64,000 nucleotides of DNA from JBDTSW01 sp963799815 (GCA_963799815.1 CAWCYG010000004.1:248001-312000), one strand, 5' to 3'; shown: positions 16,939 through 25,382, counted from the stretch's first letter. Notes: generated by a model not told the origin, from the letters alone. Numbers and translations are program-made.

Positions 16939-18628
16939 CCCGGCGGCGCTCCCCGGCGAGATGACCGAGGACGTCGCACGGCCGCCGGACCCGACGCCCG
17001 CGAGGGAGATCGCGCTGGGGGACCCGGAGCTGCCAGCCGAGCCCGGTGTCACCGAGCTGACGCCTGAGGACCGCGCGGTCGCCGCCGCGCGCGAGGAGGT
17101 CCTGGTCCTCGACTTCGGTGGCCAGTACTCGCAACTGATCGCGCGACGGATCCGGGAGTGCGGCGTGTTCGCCGAGCTCCTGCCCCACGATGTTGCGCTC
17201 GAGCGGATCCGCGATCGCGCCCCCCGGGCCCTGGTCCTCTCGGGAGGCCCGGCTTCCGTGTACTCCGACGGGGCGCCCGCGCTTCGCAAGGAGCTGCTCG
17301 AGTTCGGGGTTCCCGTGCTCGGCATCTGTTACGGCATGCAGGCGATGGTCCACCTCCTCGGCGGCAAGGTCGAGGCCGCCGACGCGGGCGAGTTCGGGCG
17401 CACCGAGCTGGCGCTGGCCGACGGCGGCGGCGAGTTGCTCGCCGGGCTGCCGGCGGAGCAGCAGTGCTGGATGAGTCATCGGGACTGCGTCTTCGAGCCG
17501 CCGCCCGGGTTCACCGCGCTTGCCGCCAGCCCCGGATCCCCGGTCGCGGCCTTCGAGAGCACCGAGCGTGGCCTCTACGGCATTCAGTTCCACCCCGAGG
17601 TCGTGCATACCCCATACGGGACCCAGATCCTCGAGCGATTCCTACGCGAGATCACGGGCTGCGAGGAACGCTGGTCGCCGGCATCGGTGATCGACGATCA
17701 GGTGGAGCGCGTCCGCGCCCAAGTCGGCGATGCGCGCGTGATCTGCGGCCTCTCCGGCGGGGTCGACTCGGCCACGGCTGCCGCGCTGGTGCACAAGGCG
17801 ATCGGCGACCAACTCGTCTGCGTGCTCGTCGACCACGGGATGATGCGGCTGAACGAAGCCGATCAGGTCGTCGAGACATTCAGGGAGCGCCTCGGGGACC
17901 AGCTCATCCACGTCGATGCCACCGACCGCTTTCTCGCCCGGCTCGCCGGTGTCGACGAGCCGGAGCGCAAGCGAAAGATCATCGGCGAGGAGTTCATCCG
18001 CGTCTTCGAAGCCGAGGCCGCGAAGTTCGACGATGCACGCTTCCTGGTGCAGGGCACCCTCTACTCCGACGTGATCGAGTCGGGGGGCGACGGACACGCT
18101 GCCGCGACGATCAAGTCTCACCACAACGTCGGCGGGCTGCCGGAGGACCTTGGGCTTGAGCTGGTCGAGCCCCTCCGGATGCTCTTCAAGGACGAGGTCA
18201 GGGCGGTCGCGACGGACCTGGGTCTGCCCGACGCGATCGTCTGGCGTCAGCCGTTCCCCGGCCCGGGGCTCGCGATCAGGATCGTGGGGGGTGAGGTGAA
18301 TCGCGAGCGCCTCGACATCCTCCGCGCGGCCGATGCGATCCTGCAGGAGGAGATACGAGCGGCCGGCCTTTACCGCGAGCTGTGGCAGAGCTTCTGCGTC
18401 CTGCCGGTGGTGCGCTCGGTCGGCGTCCAGGGCGACGGTCGCACCTACGCCTACCCGATCGTGATTCGCGCCGTCACCTCCGACGACGCGATGACGGCCG
18501 ATTGGGCCCGGCTCCCCTACGACCTGCTCGAGCGCGTCTCCGGCCGCATCATCAACGAGGTGGAGGGCGTCAACCGCGTGGTGCTCGACATCTCGTCGAA
18601 GCCGCCGGCCACGATCGAGTGGGAGTAG
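16931..18628 (+). CDS. guaA: GMP synthase (glutamine-hydrolysing)
   Basis: Amidates XMP to GMP using glutamine and ATP. The glutaminase domain shows LDFGGQYSQLIARR (from about residue 58), the nucleophile in GICYGMQ (Cys133) and HPEV (His221, Glu223); the ATP-pyrophosphatase domain has the loop SGGVDSATAA (from 275), and the dimerisation domain ends with the family signature PPATIEWE. Length is 565 against the usual 510-530 because about 55 Pro/Glu-rich residues precede the glutaminase domain; they could be a real tail or a misplaced start, but ATG 16931 overlaps guaB3 as expected for coupling. The stop codon lies in a 16-base palindrome shared with the convergent flippase gene. Confidence 0.97.
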   Translation: MTDPAALPGEMTEDVARPPDPTPAREIALGDPELPAEPGVTELTPEDRAVAAAREEVLVLDFGGQYSQLIARRIRECGVFAELLPHDVALERIRDRAPRALVLSGGPASVYSDGAPALRKELLEFGVPVLGICYGMQAMVHLLGGKVEAADAGEFGRTELALADGGGELLAGLPAEQQCWMSHRDCVFEPPPGFTALAASPGSPVAAFESTERGLYGIQFHPEVVHTPYGTQILERFLREITGCEERWSPASVIDDQVERVRAQVGDARVICGLSGGVDSATAAALVHKAIGDQLVCVLVDHGMMRLNEADQVVETFRERLGDQLIHVDATDRFLARLAGVDEPERKRKIIGEEFIRVFEAEAAKFDDARFLVQGTLYSDVIESGGDGHAAATIKSHHNVGGLPEDLGLELVEPLRMLFKDEVRAVATDLGLPDAIVWRQPFPGPGLAIRIVGGEVNRERLDILRAADAILQEEIRAAGLYRELWQSFCVLPVVRSVGVQGDGRTYAYPIVIRAVTSDDAMTADWARLPYDLLERVSGRIINEVEGVNRVVLDISSKPPATIEWE

Positions 18629-18641
18629 GGCCGGGGCCCTA
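18626..18641. terminator. Palindrome holding both convergent stop codons
   Basis: TAGGGCC-GG-GGCCCTA is a perfect 7-bp inverted repeat. Its left TAG ends guaA and its right CTA is the reverse-strand TAG of the flippase gene. It can form a short hairpin in either transcript, but there is no T-run for the guaA direction, so terminator function is uncertain. Confidence 0.35.
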
Positions 18642-20036
18642 AAACGCCTCGTCCGCCGCTGCCAGCCGCGCCTCGAGCTCGCGTGGCGAGTCCGGCGTGA
18701 GCTCGTCGGCCGGTCGCGCATGCGGCCTGCGATAGAGCAGGAGCAGCAGGGCGCAGAGGATTGCGGCGCTCGCCGTGAACCCGATCTCTACTCGCCTGAA
18801 TACATCGGTCACTTCGGTCAGGTTCCAGAGCACGAAGGCGACCGCGCATACGGCCCAGCAGCCGGCCGCGCGGCGCACCTGGCCTTGGGCGAGGGCGGCT
18901 TGGTTCAGCGTTGCCGCCGAGAGGTAGAAGCCCACGCCCACACCGATGATCACCAAGTCAAACCGGTCGTAAGTGAACTTGTCGCCAAAGGCGAGCTGCA
19001 TGAGCTCCGGGCCCACCGCGAGCAGGATCAGTGAGAGGATGACGGCGCAGGCCGAAACGACGGCGATCGTCATGCGGACCGATAGAGCGAACGCCTCTTG
19101 GCCCGCATCGCGACCCGTCGAGCGCAGGCGCGTCAGGTGCGGAAGGAGGCTTGCGGCGACGGCTTGGAAGAGAACGACCGGCGCGCGTGCGACGAGCAGG
19201 ATGTTGAACATGAATCCGGCAGCCGCGGCGCCCTCCTCGGCTCGGGCGAAGAGCGGGCCCGTGCCGAGAAACACCTGCTCGGAGAGCATGATGACGAGCA
19301 CCGCCGCCGCGAAGCCACCGCCGTGCGCGAGGGTGAACTCGGGAGTGTCGGGTTTGGGGGCGCTCCCGTCGTCGCCGACCTCGGCTGGCGGAGGCCGGAA
19401 TGCTCTGGCCGGGCGAGCTCGCAGCGCCACCGGGACCACCAGCAGGCTCAGGGCCGGTCCGGCAACAACGCCGAGCGCTACGGCATCGACGCCTTCTGCG
19501 ATCCCGACGGCGACCGCCAGCGAGAAGGCCAGTCGGCCGGACCCGTCGAGTAAGAGCAGCGCGGCGAAGTGCCCAAACCTGCGCTTCCCGGCCAGGAACC
19601 CCCTGGCGAAGAAGCTCGCGCCGAACGCGAGCACGGCTCCGATCAGTGCGTAGAAGAGAAAGGCGTCCCCCTCCAGCAGGTCCCCCTCGATGAAGTCGCG
19701 TAGAGCGAACGCGACCGCGACGAAAACCAGGGCAAGGCCGAGCTGGATCGATCCCGCGACTCGCAGCGTGTGACGGATCGACTGGTCGTGTGCCTCCTGC
19801 TCGGCGATCGTTCTCGAAAGCAGCTGCTCGACGGGACGGAAGAAGACCGAGACGACGACGAACACACAGGTCCAAAGCACGACGACCTGCCCGTAGTCGT
19901 CCGCGCTCAACGAGTGAGAGGCGAGGGCGAAGAACCCGTAGGTGAGCAGCCCGGCGACTGCGACGGCCGCGGTGAGCATCCCCGCGGCGACGCCGTACTG
20001 GCGAGTCGCCCCCGAGGCCTCGCCTCTCAAGACCAC
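18639..20036 (-). CDS. Polysaccharide flippase-like membrane protein (MOP/Wzx-type)
   Basis: Integral membrane protein of about 465 residues with twelve or more hydrophobic segments, first LTAAVAVAGLLTYGFFAL, and polar loops such as FARGFLAGKRRFGHFAALLLLD. The pattern is that of oligosaccharide flippases in the MOP superfamily (Wzx, MurJ relatives), which move lipid-linked glycans across the membrane; the substrate is unknown. GTG 20036, or TTG 20030 whose TTGA overlaps the peptidase stop, are the better starts; a frame to 20102 would sit 75 bases inside the peptidase gene. It is the last gene of the riboswitch-controlled run, so cyclic di-AMP may affect it as well. Confidence 0.8.
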   Translation of the reverse strand: MVLRGEASGATRQYGVAAGMLTAAVAVAGLLTYGFFALASHSLSADDYGQVVVLWTCVFVVVSVFFRPVEQLLSRTIAEQEAHDQSIRHTLRVAGSIQLGLALVFVAVAFALRDFIEGDLLEGDAFLFYALIGAVLAFGASFFARGFLAGKRRFGHFAALLLLDGSGRLAFSLAVAVGIAEGVDAVALGVVAGPALSLLVVPVALRARPARAFRPPPAEVGDDGSAPKPDTPEFTLAHGGGFAAAVLVIMLSEQVFLGTGPLFARAEEGAAAAGFMFNILLVARAPVVLFQAVAASLLPHLTRLRSTGRDAGQEAFALSVRMTIAVVSACAVILSLILLAVGPELMQLAFGDKFTYDRFDLVIIGVGVGFYLSAATLNQAALAQGQVRRAAGCWAVCAVAFVLWNLTEVTDVFRRVEIGFTASAAILCALLLLLYRRPHARPADELTPDSPRELEARLAAADEAF

Positions 20037-21187
20037 CCGTCCCAGCGTCGGAGCGCTGGCAGCGGGTCGACGGGCCTGCCGCGACGCCAACCTGCCGGCC
20101 ACAGCTCGAAGTGAAGCTGGCAGGGCTCGGCGCTAGCGTTGCCGCTGCGCCCCACTGACCCGATCCGCTGGCCGGTGCGCACGCGATCACCCCGCCCGAA
20201 GGGGGACGGCGAGCTCATGTGCACGTACATGTGGTCGGCTCGCGTCCTCCGGGCATCGATCACCACGTAGTGGCCGTAGAGGGACCCGTCGTAGGCCTTC
20301 ACCTGCACGCGGCCGCCCCGGGCCGCCTCAAGACGCGTCCCGCAGGCGGCGAAGACGTCCTGACCCTGATGGGTCCGCCCGCCGCTGCGGGGGGCGCCGA
20401 AGCGCTCCTCCGACCCGCCGTAGCGATGGGAGCCGCGCACCGGAAAGCGATAGCCGAAGAGCTTGAGCGCCCCCGCTCCGACGGATCGTCGCCCGAATCC
20501 CCCCACACGAAAACGGTAGGTGCCGTCATCGGCGATGTCTCCATCCCGCTCCAGCCCGTTCCACGTGCGGGTGTGGCGGGTGAAGGGCACCTGCCCGGGT
20601 TCCCGCCAGCTGCGGACACGCTTGGAGCCGCGCCTGCGGACAACTTCCACCCGTACCCCCGTCCGCCCCGAGGCGGCGAACCGATAGCTCAGCTTGATAT
20701 CGCCCGGCTGATCGAAGAAGGCACGCCTGGGCTTAACCCGCGAAGCGGTCAACCTGATGCGTCCGGCGGCGGGCACCTCGCTCGCGGTCGCGATGGTCAG
20801 CTTTCGCGGCGCTGTCGCATCGTCGCCCTGAGCGGTGGTGACCTCGGGGCGGCCGGAGACGGCACCGGAGGGAACCGAAACGGTGACTCGCCGGGCCGCG
20901 GCGGAGCTCGGCGCGACGGCGATGGCGGCGGGGTCGCCGTCGAAGGAAACCTGATCGACGCCTGCCAGGTGGCGGCCTCCGAGGACGATCTTGCCGCCGA
21001 TAGCCGCGGAGCGGGCGCCGGCACAATCCGACAGGCACCGGAGCTCGGTGATCCTGGGCGTCTTGTCGGACGCCGCCGCGCTGGCCGCTGTTGGCGGCTG
21101 GGGGAGCGCTCCGATCCCGACGACGACGACCAAGACCGCGGTGGCTAGAAAGAGGATCTGGGGGGACCGGCGGACGATGCGCGGCAG
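20027..21187 (-). CDS. Secreted M23 metallopeptidase with IPT/TIG-like domain, paralogue 1
   Basis: Exported peptidoglycan endopeptidase. Order: signal peptide (RIVRRSPQILFLATAVLVVVV, cleavage near TAASA), a TIG-like domain opening with LRCLSDCAGARSAAIGGKI, a FlgD-like beta domain with TWNGLERDG and DDGTYRFRVGGF, then LytM/M23 with zinc ligands in THQGQDVFA (His273, Asp277), the HMYVHM strand and CQLHFELW. No ATG, GTG or TTG can supply the whole signal peptide: TTG 21133 cuts it in half, while the frame stays open back to the preceding gene's stop. CTG 21187 gives a normal n-region (PRIVRR). It is about 45 bases behind its paralogue, in the same transcript. Confidence 0.87.
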   Translation of the reverse strand: MPRIVRRSPQILFLATAVLVVVVGIGALPQPPTAASAAASDKTPRITELRCLSDCAGARSAAIGGKIVLGGRHLAGVDQVSFDGDPAAIAVAPSSAAARRVTVSVPSGAVSGRPEVTTAQGDDATAPRKLTIATASEVPAAGRIRLTASRVKPRRAFFDQPGDIKLSYRFAASGRTGVRVEVVRRRGSKRVRSWREPGQVPFTRHTRTWNGLERDGDIADDGTYRFRVGGFGRRSVGAGALKLFGYRFPVRGSHRYGGSEERFGAPRSGGRTHQGQDVFAACGTRLEAARGGRVQVKAYDGSLYGHYVVIDARRTRADHMYVHMSSPSPFGRGDRVRTGQRIGSVGRSGNASAEPCQLHFELWPAGWRRGRPVDPLPALRRWDGWS

Positions 21188-21232
21188 GATAGGTGCAGCG
21201 TCAGCCGTGGCGGACGCGCAGCCGCGGAGCAG

Positions 21233-22369
21233 CTAGCTCCAGCGATCCCAGCGCCGCAGATCGTCGGTGGGGTTCGTGAAGTGCCCGCCCTCATACCAGC
21301 CGGGCTTCGACCAGATCTCAAAGTGGAGGTGGCAGCCCGTCGCATTGCCCGTATCCGAGACGTAGCCGATGCGCTCGCCGGTCTTCACGCGAGAGCCCTC
21401 GCGCGGCCGGCCCCGCTTGCGCATATGCATATACGTGTAGTCGCGACGCGTGCCCGCGCCGTCGATCACCAGGTAATAGCCCGCCGAGCCATGGAACCGC
21501 TTCCACTGGACGCGCCCGCCGCGGGCGGCTTCGAGGCGGGTGCCGCAACGGGCGAACACATCCTGGCCCTGGTGGCCTCGGCCGGCCCCGATCCCGTCGC
21601 CGTAGGAGTGCCGTCCCCGGATCGGGAACTTGTGGTCGTAGAAGCCGAACGAAGCTTGCTTGCTCGAATCGAGGCTGTTGCCGGGCTTGGGGCCGATCTT
21701 GAAGCGATACTTGCCATTCCCCGCCGGCTTGCCCCGCTTGGTGCGCCCGTTCCACCGCACCTTGTAATGCGTGCCGGGCTGCCGGTCGTCCTGGACGATG
21801 GTGCGCACGACGGTGTCGGTCTTCTTCTTGGCGATCAGGATCCGAACGTCGGTCGCCTCACCCTCGAAGCTGTAGGTGAGCTTGGGCTCGCGCTGGCCCT
21901 GGTAGTAGGCCTTCGCCGGCGAGGCCTTGGCGGTGGCCAGCTGGAAGGGGCCTTCGTCGGGGATCTGATCCTCGTCGACGATCTTGAGGACCTCGGGCGC
22001 GGTATCGCCAGCGCCGCCCCCCTCGACGCCGGGCTTGCCGGTGATCGCTTCGGCTGGCACGCGCGCCTTCACAGCGCTCCGTGAGGAGTCGAGGGCGTGG
22101 ACCTCAATCCGCCCGCCGCCGTCAGCTCGGAAGCTGACCCTTCGCATGGACCGCAGGTGGGTGCCGGTGAGCTCGATCTTGGAGCCGATCGTTGCCTCGC
22201 GCGCCCCCGCGCAGGTCTCGATGCAGCGCACATGCTTGACCTTTGGTCCGCCGCCGGCTCCGATGCCGCCGCCGGCCGACGCTCCCGCCGCCACGCACAG
22301 ACAGGCGACGATCGTGGCCGCTCCTACGGTTTTTCGTTCCGCGCCCCGCGGGAGACCAAAAGGCCCCAA
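21233..22369 (-). CDS. Secreted M23 metallopeptidase with IPT/TIG-like domain, paralogue 2
   Basis: Same architecture as its downstream neighbour and clearly a tandem duplicate: signal peptide (TVGAATIVACLCVAAGASAG), TIG-like domain opening with VRCIETCAGAREATIGSKI (the C-x3-C pair is shared), a FlgD-like domain with RWNGRTKRGKPAGNGKYRF, and M23 with GHQGQDVFA (His266, Asp270), YTYMHM and GCHLHFEIW. Probably cuts peptidoglycan cross-links outside the membrane. TTG start at 22369 has AGAGAGG about 7 bases upstream, at the very end of the cyclic di-AMP riboswitch, so the ligand could control translation as well as transcription. Confidence 0.9.
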   Translation of the reverse strand: MGPFGLPRGAERKTVGAATIVACLCVAAGASAGGGIGAGGGPKVKHVRCIETCAGAREATIGSKIELTGTHLRSMRRVSFRADGGGRIEVHALDSSRSAVKARVPAEAITGKPGVEGGGAGDTAPEVLKIVDEDQIPDEGPFQLATAKASPAKAYYQGQREPKLTYSFEGEATDVRILIAKKKTDTVVRTIVQDDRQPGTHYKVRWNGRTKRGKPAGNGKYRFKIGPKPGNSLDSSKQASFGFYDHKFPIRGRHSYGDGIGAGRGHQGQDVFARCGTRLEAARGGRVQWKRFHGSAGYYLVIDGAGTRRDYTYMHMRKRGRPREGSRVKTGERIGYVSDTGNATGCHLHFEIWSKPGWYEGGHFTNPTDDLRRWDRWS

Positions 22370-22372
22370 GAC

Positions 22373-22535
22373 TTACCTCTCTCGTCTGCTGCCTACGGGG
22401 TTAGCTGACGGGCTCGCGCCGACAAGAGCGGCGCTACGGACCTGACGGTCCAACTCGCCCCTGGGAGGGTTCCTTCCTCCCTTCGGTTCCCCCGCTCCCG
22501 AACGGCTGGCCGCACGGGACTCGGCAGGTAATTGG
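22373..22535 (-). ncRNA. Cyclic di-AMP riboswitch (ydaO-yuaA class)
   Basis: Reading the minus strand, the leader contains the class landmarks in order: GCGGGGGAACCGAAGGG, then a GGGGCGAGTTGG segment, and near the 3' end GTCAGCTAACCCCGTAGGC followed by GACGAGAGAGG. These conserved blocks are diagnostic of the ydaO class, which in actinobacteria precedes cell-wall hydrolase genes and turns them off when cyclic di-AMP is high. The element ends directly at the start of an M23 peptidase gene, exactly the expected context. Boundaries are approximate; I identified it by motif reading and did not run a covariance model. Confidence 0.88.
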
Positions 22536-22542
22536 CGCGGCC

Positions 22543-22548
22543 AGTATA
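22543..22548 (-). promoter_or_regulatory. -10 box for the riboswitch transcript
   Basis: TATACT on the minus strand. Transcription would start near 22535, immediately before the riboswitch. It is separated by about 40 bases from the divergent -10 box of rplM. Confidence 0.6.
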
Positions 22549-22588
22549 GCCTCGGCCTCGGCCACCTCCCGGCCCGCCTCCTGGTGGC

Positions 22589-22594
22589 TATCAT
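22589..22594 (+). promoter_or_regulatory. Candidate -10 box for rplM-rpsI
   Basis: TATCAT about 49 bases before the rplM ATG. The resulting leader of roughly 40 bases contains GTGGAGGTC but no obvious regulatory fold. Confidence 0.45.
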
Positions 22595-22642
22595 GCCCTT
22601 CGCCGCGCGGCGTGGAGGTCACGAGCGCGGCTTTTCGCACGC

Positions 22643-23077
22643 ATGAAGACTTACGTAGCCACGCCTGAGACTCGCCAGCGCGACTGGTATGTCGTCGACG
22701 CAGAAGGAAAGACACTGGGCCGGTTGGCGACGCAGGTGGCCGATGCCCTCCGGGGTAAGCGCAAGCCCGACTACACCCCGCATTGCGATACCGGGGACTT
22801 CATCGTGGTCGTAAACGCGGAGAAGATCCGAGTCACCGGCCAAAAGCGCACGGACAAGGTCTACTACCGCCATACCGGGTATCCGGGTGGCATCCGGTCA
22901 CGCACTCTCGGTGAGATGCTCGACCGGCGCCCAGAGGAGGTCATCCGCAAGGCCGTCAAGGGAATGCTCCCTAAGAACCGCCTCGCGCGCCGGCAGATCA
23001 CCAAGCTGAAGGTCTACGCCGGGCCCGAGCATCCGCACTCCGCACAGCAGCCGAAGCAGATGGAGATCGAGGCGTGA
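22643..23077 (+). CDS. rplM: Large ribosomal subunit protein uL13
   Basis: Ribosomal protein L13, 144 residues, a normal length. It begins MKTYVATPETRQRDWYVVDA, has LGRLATQVADALRGK and the strongly conserved NAEKIRVTGQKRTDKVYYRHTGYPGG region in which YYRHTGYPGG is diagnostic, then GMLPKNRLARRQ. The C terminus carries the AGPEHPHSAQQP segment seen in actinobacteria. It precedes rpsI with a four-base or one-base overlap, the standard rplM-rpsI pairing. Confidence 0.98.
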   Translation: MKTYVATPETRQRDWYVVDAEGKTLGRLATQVADALRGKRKPDYTPHCDTGDFIVVVNAEKIRVTGQKRTDKVYYRHTGYPGGIRSRTLGEMLDRRPEEVIRKAVKGMLPKNRLARRQITKLKVYAGPEHPHSAQQPKQMEIEA

Positions 23078-23877
23078 TGGCCGAAGAAGAGCGCCCCACC
23101 GACGAGGACGCACCCGCGGAAGCGGCGCCGAGCGAAGACACCTCTGCCGACGATGCCCCTCCCGCCGCCGATCAGGCGGCCGAGGAAGCCGCTCCCGAGG
23201 GAACCTCCGAGCCAGCGGCCGAGGCCGAGGATGCTCCCAAGGCGGAGGAGGCGCAGGCGAGCGAGGAGGCCGAGGGGGAGACCGCCGAGCCGAAGCCCAA
23301 GGCGAAGGATGCGCCCCCCGGCGCCGAGCTCGAGCCGATTGCGATCGAGCCCGAGCGCGAGCTCTCCGCCGAGGAGCGGGCCCGTGCCGAGGCCGAGGCC
23401 GAGGAGCGAGCGAGCCGGGACGCCGCCGCCGATGACGCTGGCGCCGAGGAGCCTCTCGCCCGTCGCGGTCCCACCGTCGAGTTGCCGGCCGACACTCGCA
23501 TCCAGGCAACCGGCAAGCGCAAGACGGCCATCGCACGCGTTGTCCTCGCTCCCGGGGGCGGAGTCTTCGAGGTCAACTCGCGCAAGCTCGAGGAGTACTT
23601 CCCCCGCCATCAGCATCAGACGATGGCGCGCCAGGCGCTGGTCACCGCCGGCTACGAGGACACCGTCGACGTCCGCGTGCGCGTGCACGGTGGGGGGATA
23701 TCGGGGCAGGCCGGTGCGGTCCGCCACGGAGTGGCCCGCGCGCTCACCGAGATCGATCCAGAGCTGCGCGGTGAGCTCAAGCGCCGCGGTTACCTGACGC
23801 GGGACGCTCGCGAGAAGGAGCGCCGCAAGGCAGGGCTCAAGAAAGCCCGCAAGCGACCGCAGTTTTCAAAGAGGTAG
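23077..23877 (+). CDS. rpsI: Small ribosomal subunit protein uS9 with a very long acidic N-terminal extension
   Basis: The last 128 residues are a normal S9 (TRIQATGKRKTAIARV onward, with VRVHGGGISGQAGAVRHG and the C-terminal RRKAGLKKARKRPQFSKR that reaches the P-site tRNA). Ahead of it are about 138 residues made almost only of Glu, Asp, Ala, Pro and some Lys, with no fold in sight; S9 is usually 128-175 residues even in actinobacteria. The frame is open throughout and base composition does not change, so the tail seems real. ATG 23077 (TGATG with the rplM stop) is preferred to GTG 23074. The acidic tail may shield the basic core before assembly; that is speculation. Confidence 0.95.
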   Translation: MAEEERPTDEDAPAEAAPSEDTSADDAPPAADQAAEEAAPEGTSEPAAEAEDAPKAEEAQASEEAEGETAEPKPKAKDAPPGAELEPIAIEPERELSAEERARAEAEAEERASRDAAADDAGAEEPLARRGPTVELPADTRIQATGKRKTAIARVVLAPGGGVFEVNSRKLEEYFPRHQHQTMARQALVTAGYEDTVDVRVRVHGGGISGQAGAVRHGVARALTEIDPELRGELKRRGYLTRDAREKERRKAGLKKARKRPQFSKR

Positions 23878-23903
23878 ACCGCCCCCAGCGGGGCGCCAAC
23901 CCC

Positions 23904-25247
23904 ATGAAGCTTTTCGGTACCGACGGCGTCCGCGGCGTCGCCGGCGAGATGCTCACGGCCGAGCTCGCAACGGCGCTTGGGCACGCGGCCGCCGAGGCCA
24001 CCAGGCGAGTGCGACCTCAGGTCCTGATCATCCGGGACACGCGTGACTCCGGCCCCATGCTCGAGGCGGCACTCGCAGCCGGGATCGCGCAGGGGGGCGG
24101 GGATGCTCTGCTGGGCGAGGTCCTGCCCACCCCCGCAGCCTCGGTCATGGTGCGTCGCCACGGCATCGACTTGGCGGTCGTCGTTTCGGCGTCGCACAAC
24201 CCGTGGCGTGACAACGGCATCAAGTTCTTCGGCGCCGACGGGTCGAAGCTCGCCGATCAGGCGGAGGCGCGGATCGAGACCCTCGTCGCCGAGCGCCTCG
24301 GGCGCCCCCATGACATCGCCGACTCCAGCGCCGAGGCCTCGCCCGCCGAGGCGATCGGGCGCGTTCGCACGCTCGAGGGATCGCTCGAGGACTATCTAAG
24401 AGAGCTCAACACCGCCTTCCCGCTTGACCTGGCTGGAAGGACCATCGCTCTCGATTGCGCCCACGGCGCCACCTACCGAGCCGCCCCCGCGATCTTCGGA
24501 CGGCTCGGAGCCACCACCGAGGTCATCGGCGCAGACCCGACAGGGCGCAACATCAACGACGGCGTCGGCTCCACTCAGCCCGAGGCACTCGCCGAGCTCG
24601 TCCGCTCGGGTGAGGCCGACCTCGGCTTCGCGTTCGACGGCGACGGCGACAGGGTGATCGCGGTCGATGGTGTCGGCGATGTGCGTGACGGCGACGAGCT
24701 GATCGCGATCGCCGCTCTCCACTTGCGGGAGACAGGTCGTCTCGCCGGTGGCATCGCCGTCACGGTTATGACCAACTACGGCTTCCATCAGGCGATGGAG
24801 CGGGAGGGCATCGAGGTCGCCACCACCGACGTCGGCGACCGCCACATCTCGGCCGAGTTGCGCGAGCGCGACTGGTCGCTCGGCGGCGAGCAGTCCGGGC
24901 ACCTGATCTGGACGGACTACGCTCCGACGGGGGACGGCATCGCGGCTGCATTGCTGATCACCTCGGCCCTGGCGGGCCGCTCGCTCGCCGACGCGAAACC
25001 GTTCGAGCGTCTCCCCCAGCTCCTGCGCAACGTGAAGGTGCGCGACCGATCCGCAATCGAAGGCGCCGATGACCTGTGGCGGGCTGTGGACGAGGAGAAC
25101 GCCGCCCTTGGGGGCCGCGGGCGCGTGCTGGTCCGCCCGTCGGGGACGGAGCCGCTCGTCCGCGTCATGGTCGAGGCACCTGACGAAGCCGAGTGCGAAG
25201 CCGTGTGCTCCCGTCTGGTCGAGGTGGTCGAGCGCGAGCTGGGCTAG
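23904..25247 (+). CDS. glmM: Phosphoglucosamine mutase
   Basis: Interconverts glucosamine 6-phosphate and 1-phosphate on the way to UDP-GlcNAc. The 447-residue protein starts MKLFGTDGVRGVAGE, has the phosphorylated serine in SASHNPW (Ser97), the metal loop FDGDGDRVIAVDG, the sugar-specificity GGEQSGHLIW and the phosphate-binding RPSGTEPLVRVMVE. It follows rpsI by 26 bases; glmS lies 3 kb downstream, so both UDP-GlcNAc entry enzymes are in this window. Confidence 0.97.
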   Translation: MKLFGTDGVRGVAGEMLTAELATALGHAAAEATRRVRPQVLIIRDTRDSGPMLEAALAAGIAQGGGDALLGEVLPTPAASVMVRRHGIDLAVVVSASHNPWRDNGIKFFGADGSKLADQAEARIETLVAERLGRPHDIADSSAEASPAEAIGRVRTLEGSLEDYLRELNTAFPLDLAGRTIALDCAHGATYRAAPAIFGRLGATTEVIGADPTGRNINDGVGSTQPEALAELVRSGEADLGFAFDGDGDRVIAVDGVGDVRDGDELIAIAALHLRETGRLAGGIAVTVMTNYGFHQAMEREGIEVATTDVGDRHISAELRERDWSLGGEQSGHLIWTDYAPTGDGIAAALLITSALAGRSLADAKPFERLPQLLRNVKVRDRSAIEGADDLWRAVDEENAALGGRGRVLVRPSGTEPLVRVMVEAPDEAECEAVCSRLVEVVERELG

Positions 25248-25337
25248 CGCCAAGCCTTGAGTCTCGCCCTCACTGCCTGTTGTGAACCCTGGACCGGGTT
25301 CGTGCTCGCCCCGGAGTGACGCTCGGGCTCCTGGTCT

Positions 25338-25382
25338 GAAAACCTCCTGTCACTTGCGAGGAGGGAGCGACACGGAGGTTTC
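25338..25382 (+). promoter_or_regulatory. Leader hairpin that can hide the ribosome binding site of the alcohol dehydrogenase
   Basis: AAACCTCC (25340-25347) can pair with GGAGGTTT (25374-25381), which contains the Shine-Dalgarno sequence of the next gene; TGTC/GACA (25348-25351 with 25369-25372) extends the stem to 12 pairs with one bulge. The same CCTCC can instead pair with another GGAGG at 25360-25364, which would free the Shine-Dalgarno sequence. Two exclusive folds of this kind are typical of a translational switch. Trigger unknown. Confidence 0.5.

Noticed and set aside
23080..23440. Repetitive GAGGCCGAGG-like DNA in the rpsI extension as a repeat array
   Set aside because: The repetition follows from Glu/Ala codons in one open frame; units vary in length and spacing, so it is neither a CRISPR array nor a true tandem repeat.
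25284..25301. Hairpin GAACCC-TGGACC-GGGTTC after glmM considered as terminator
   Set aside because: There is no T-run after the stem, and it lies in a region that more likely belongs to the dehydrogenase leader.
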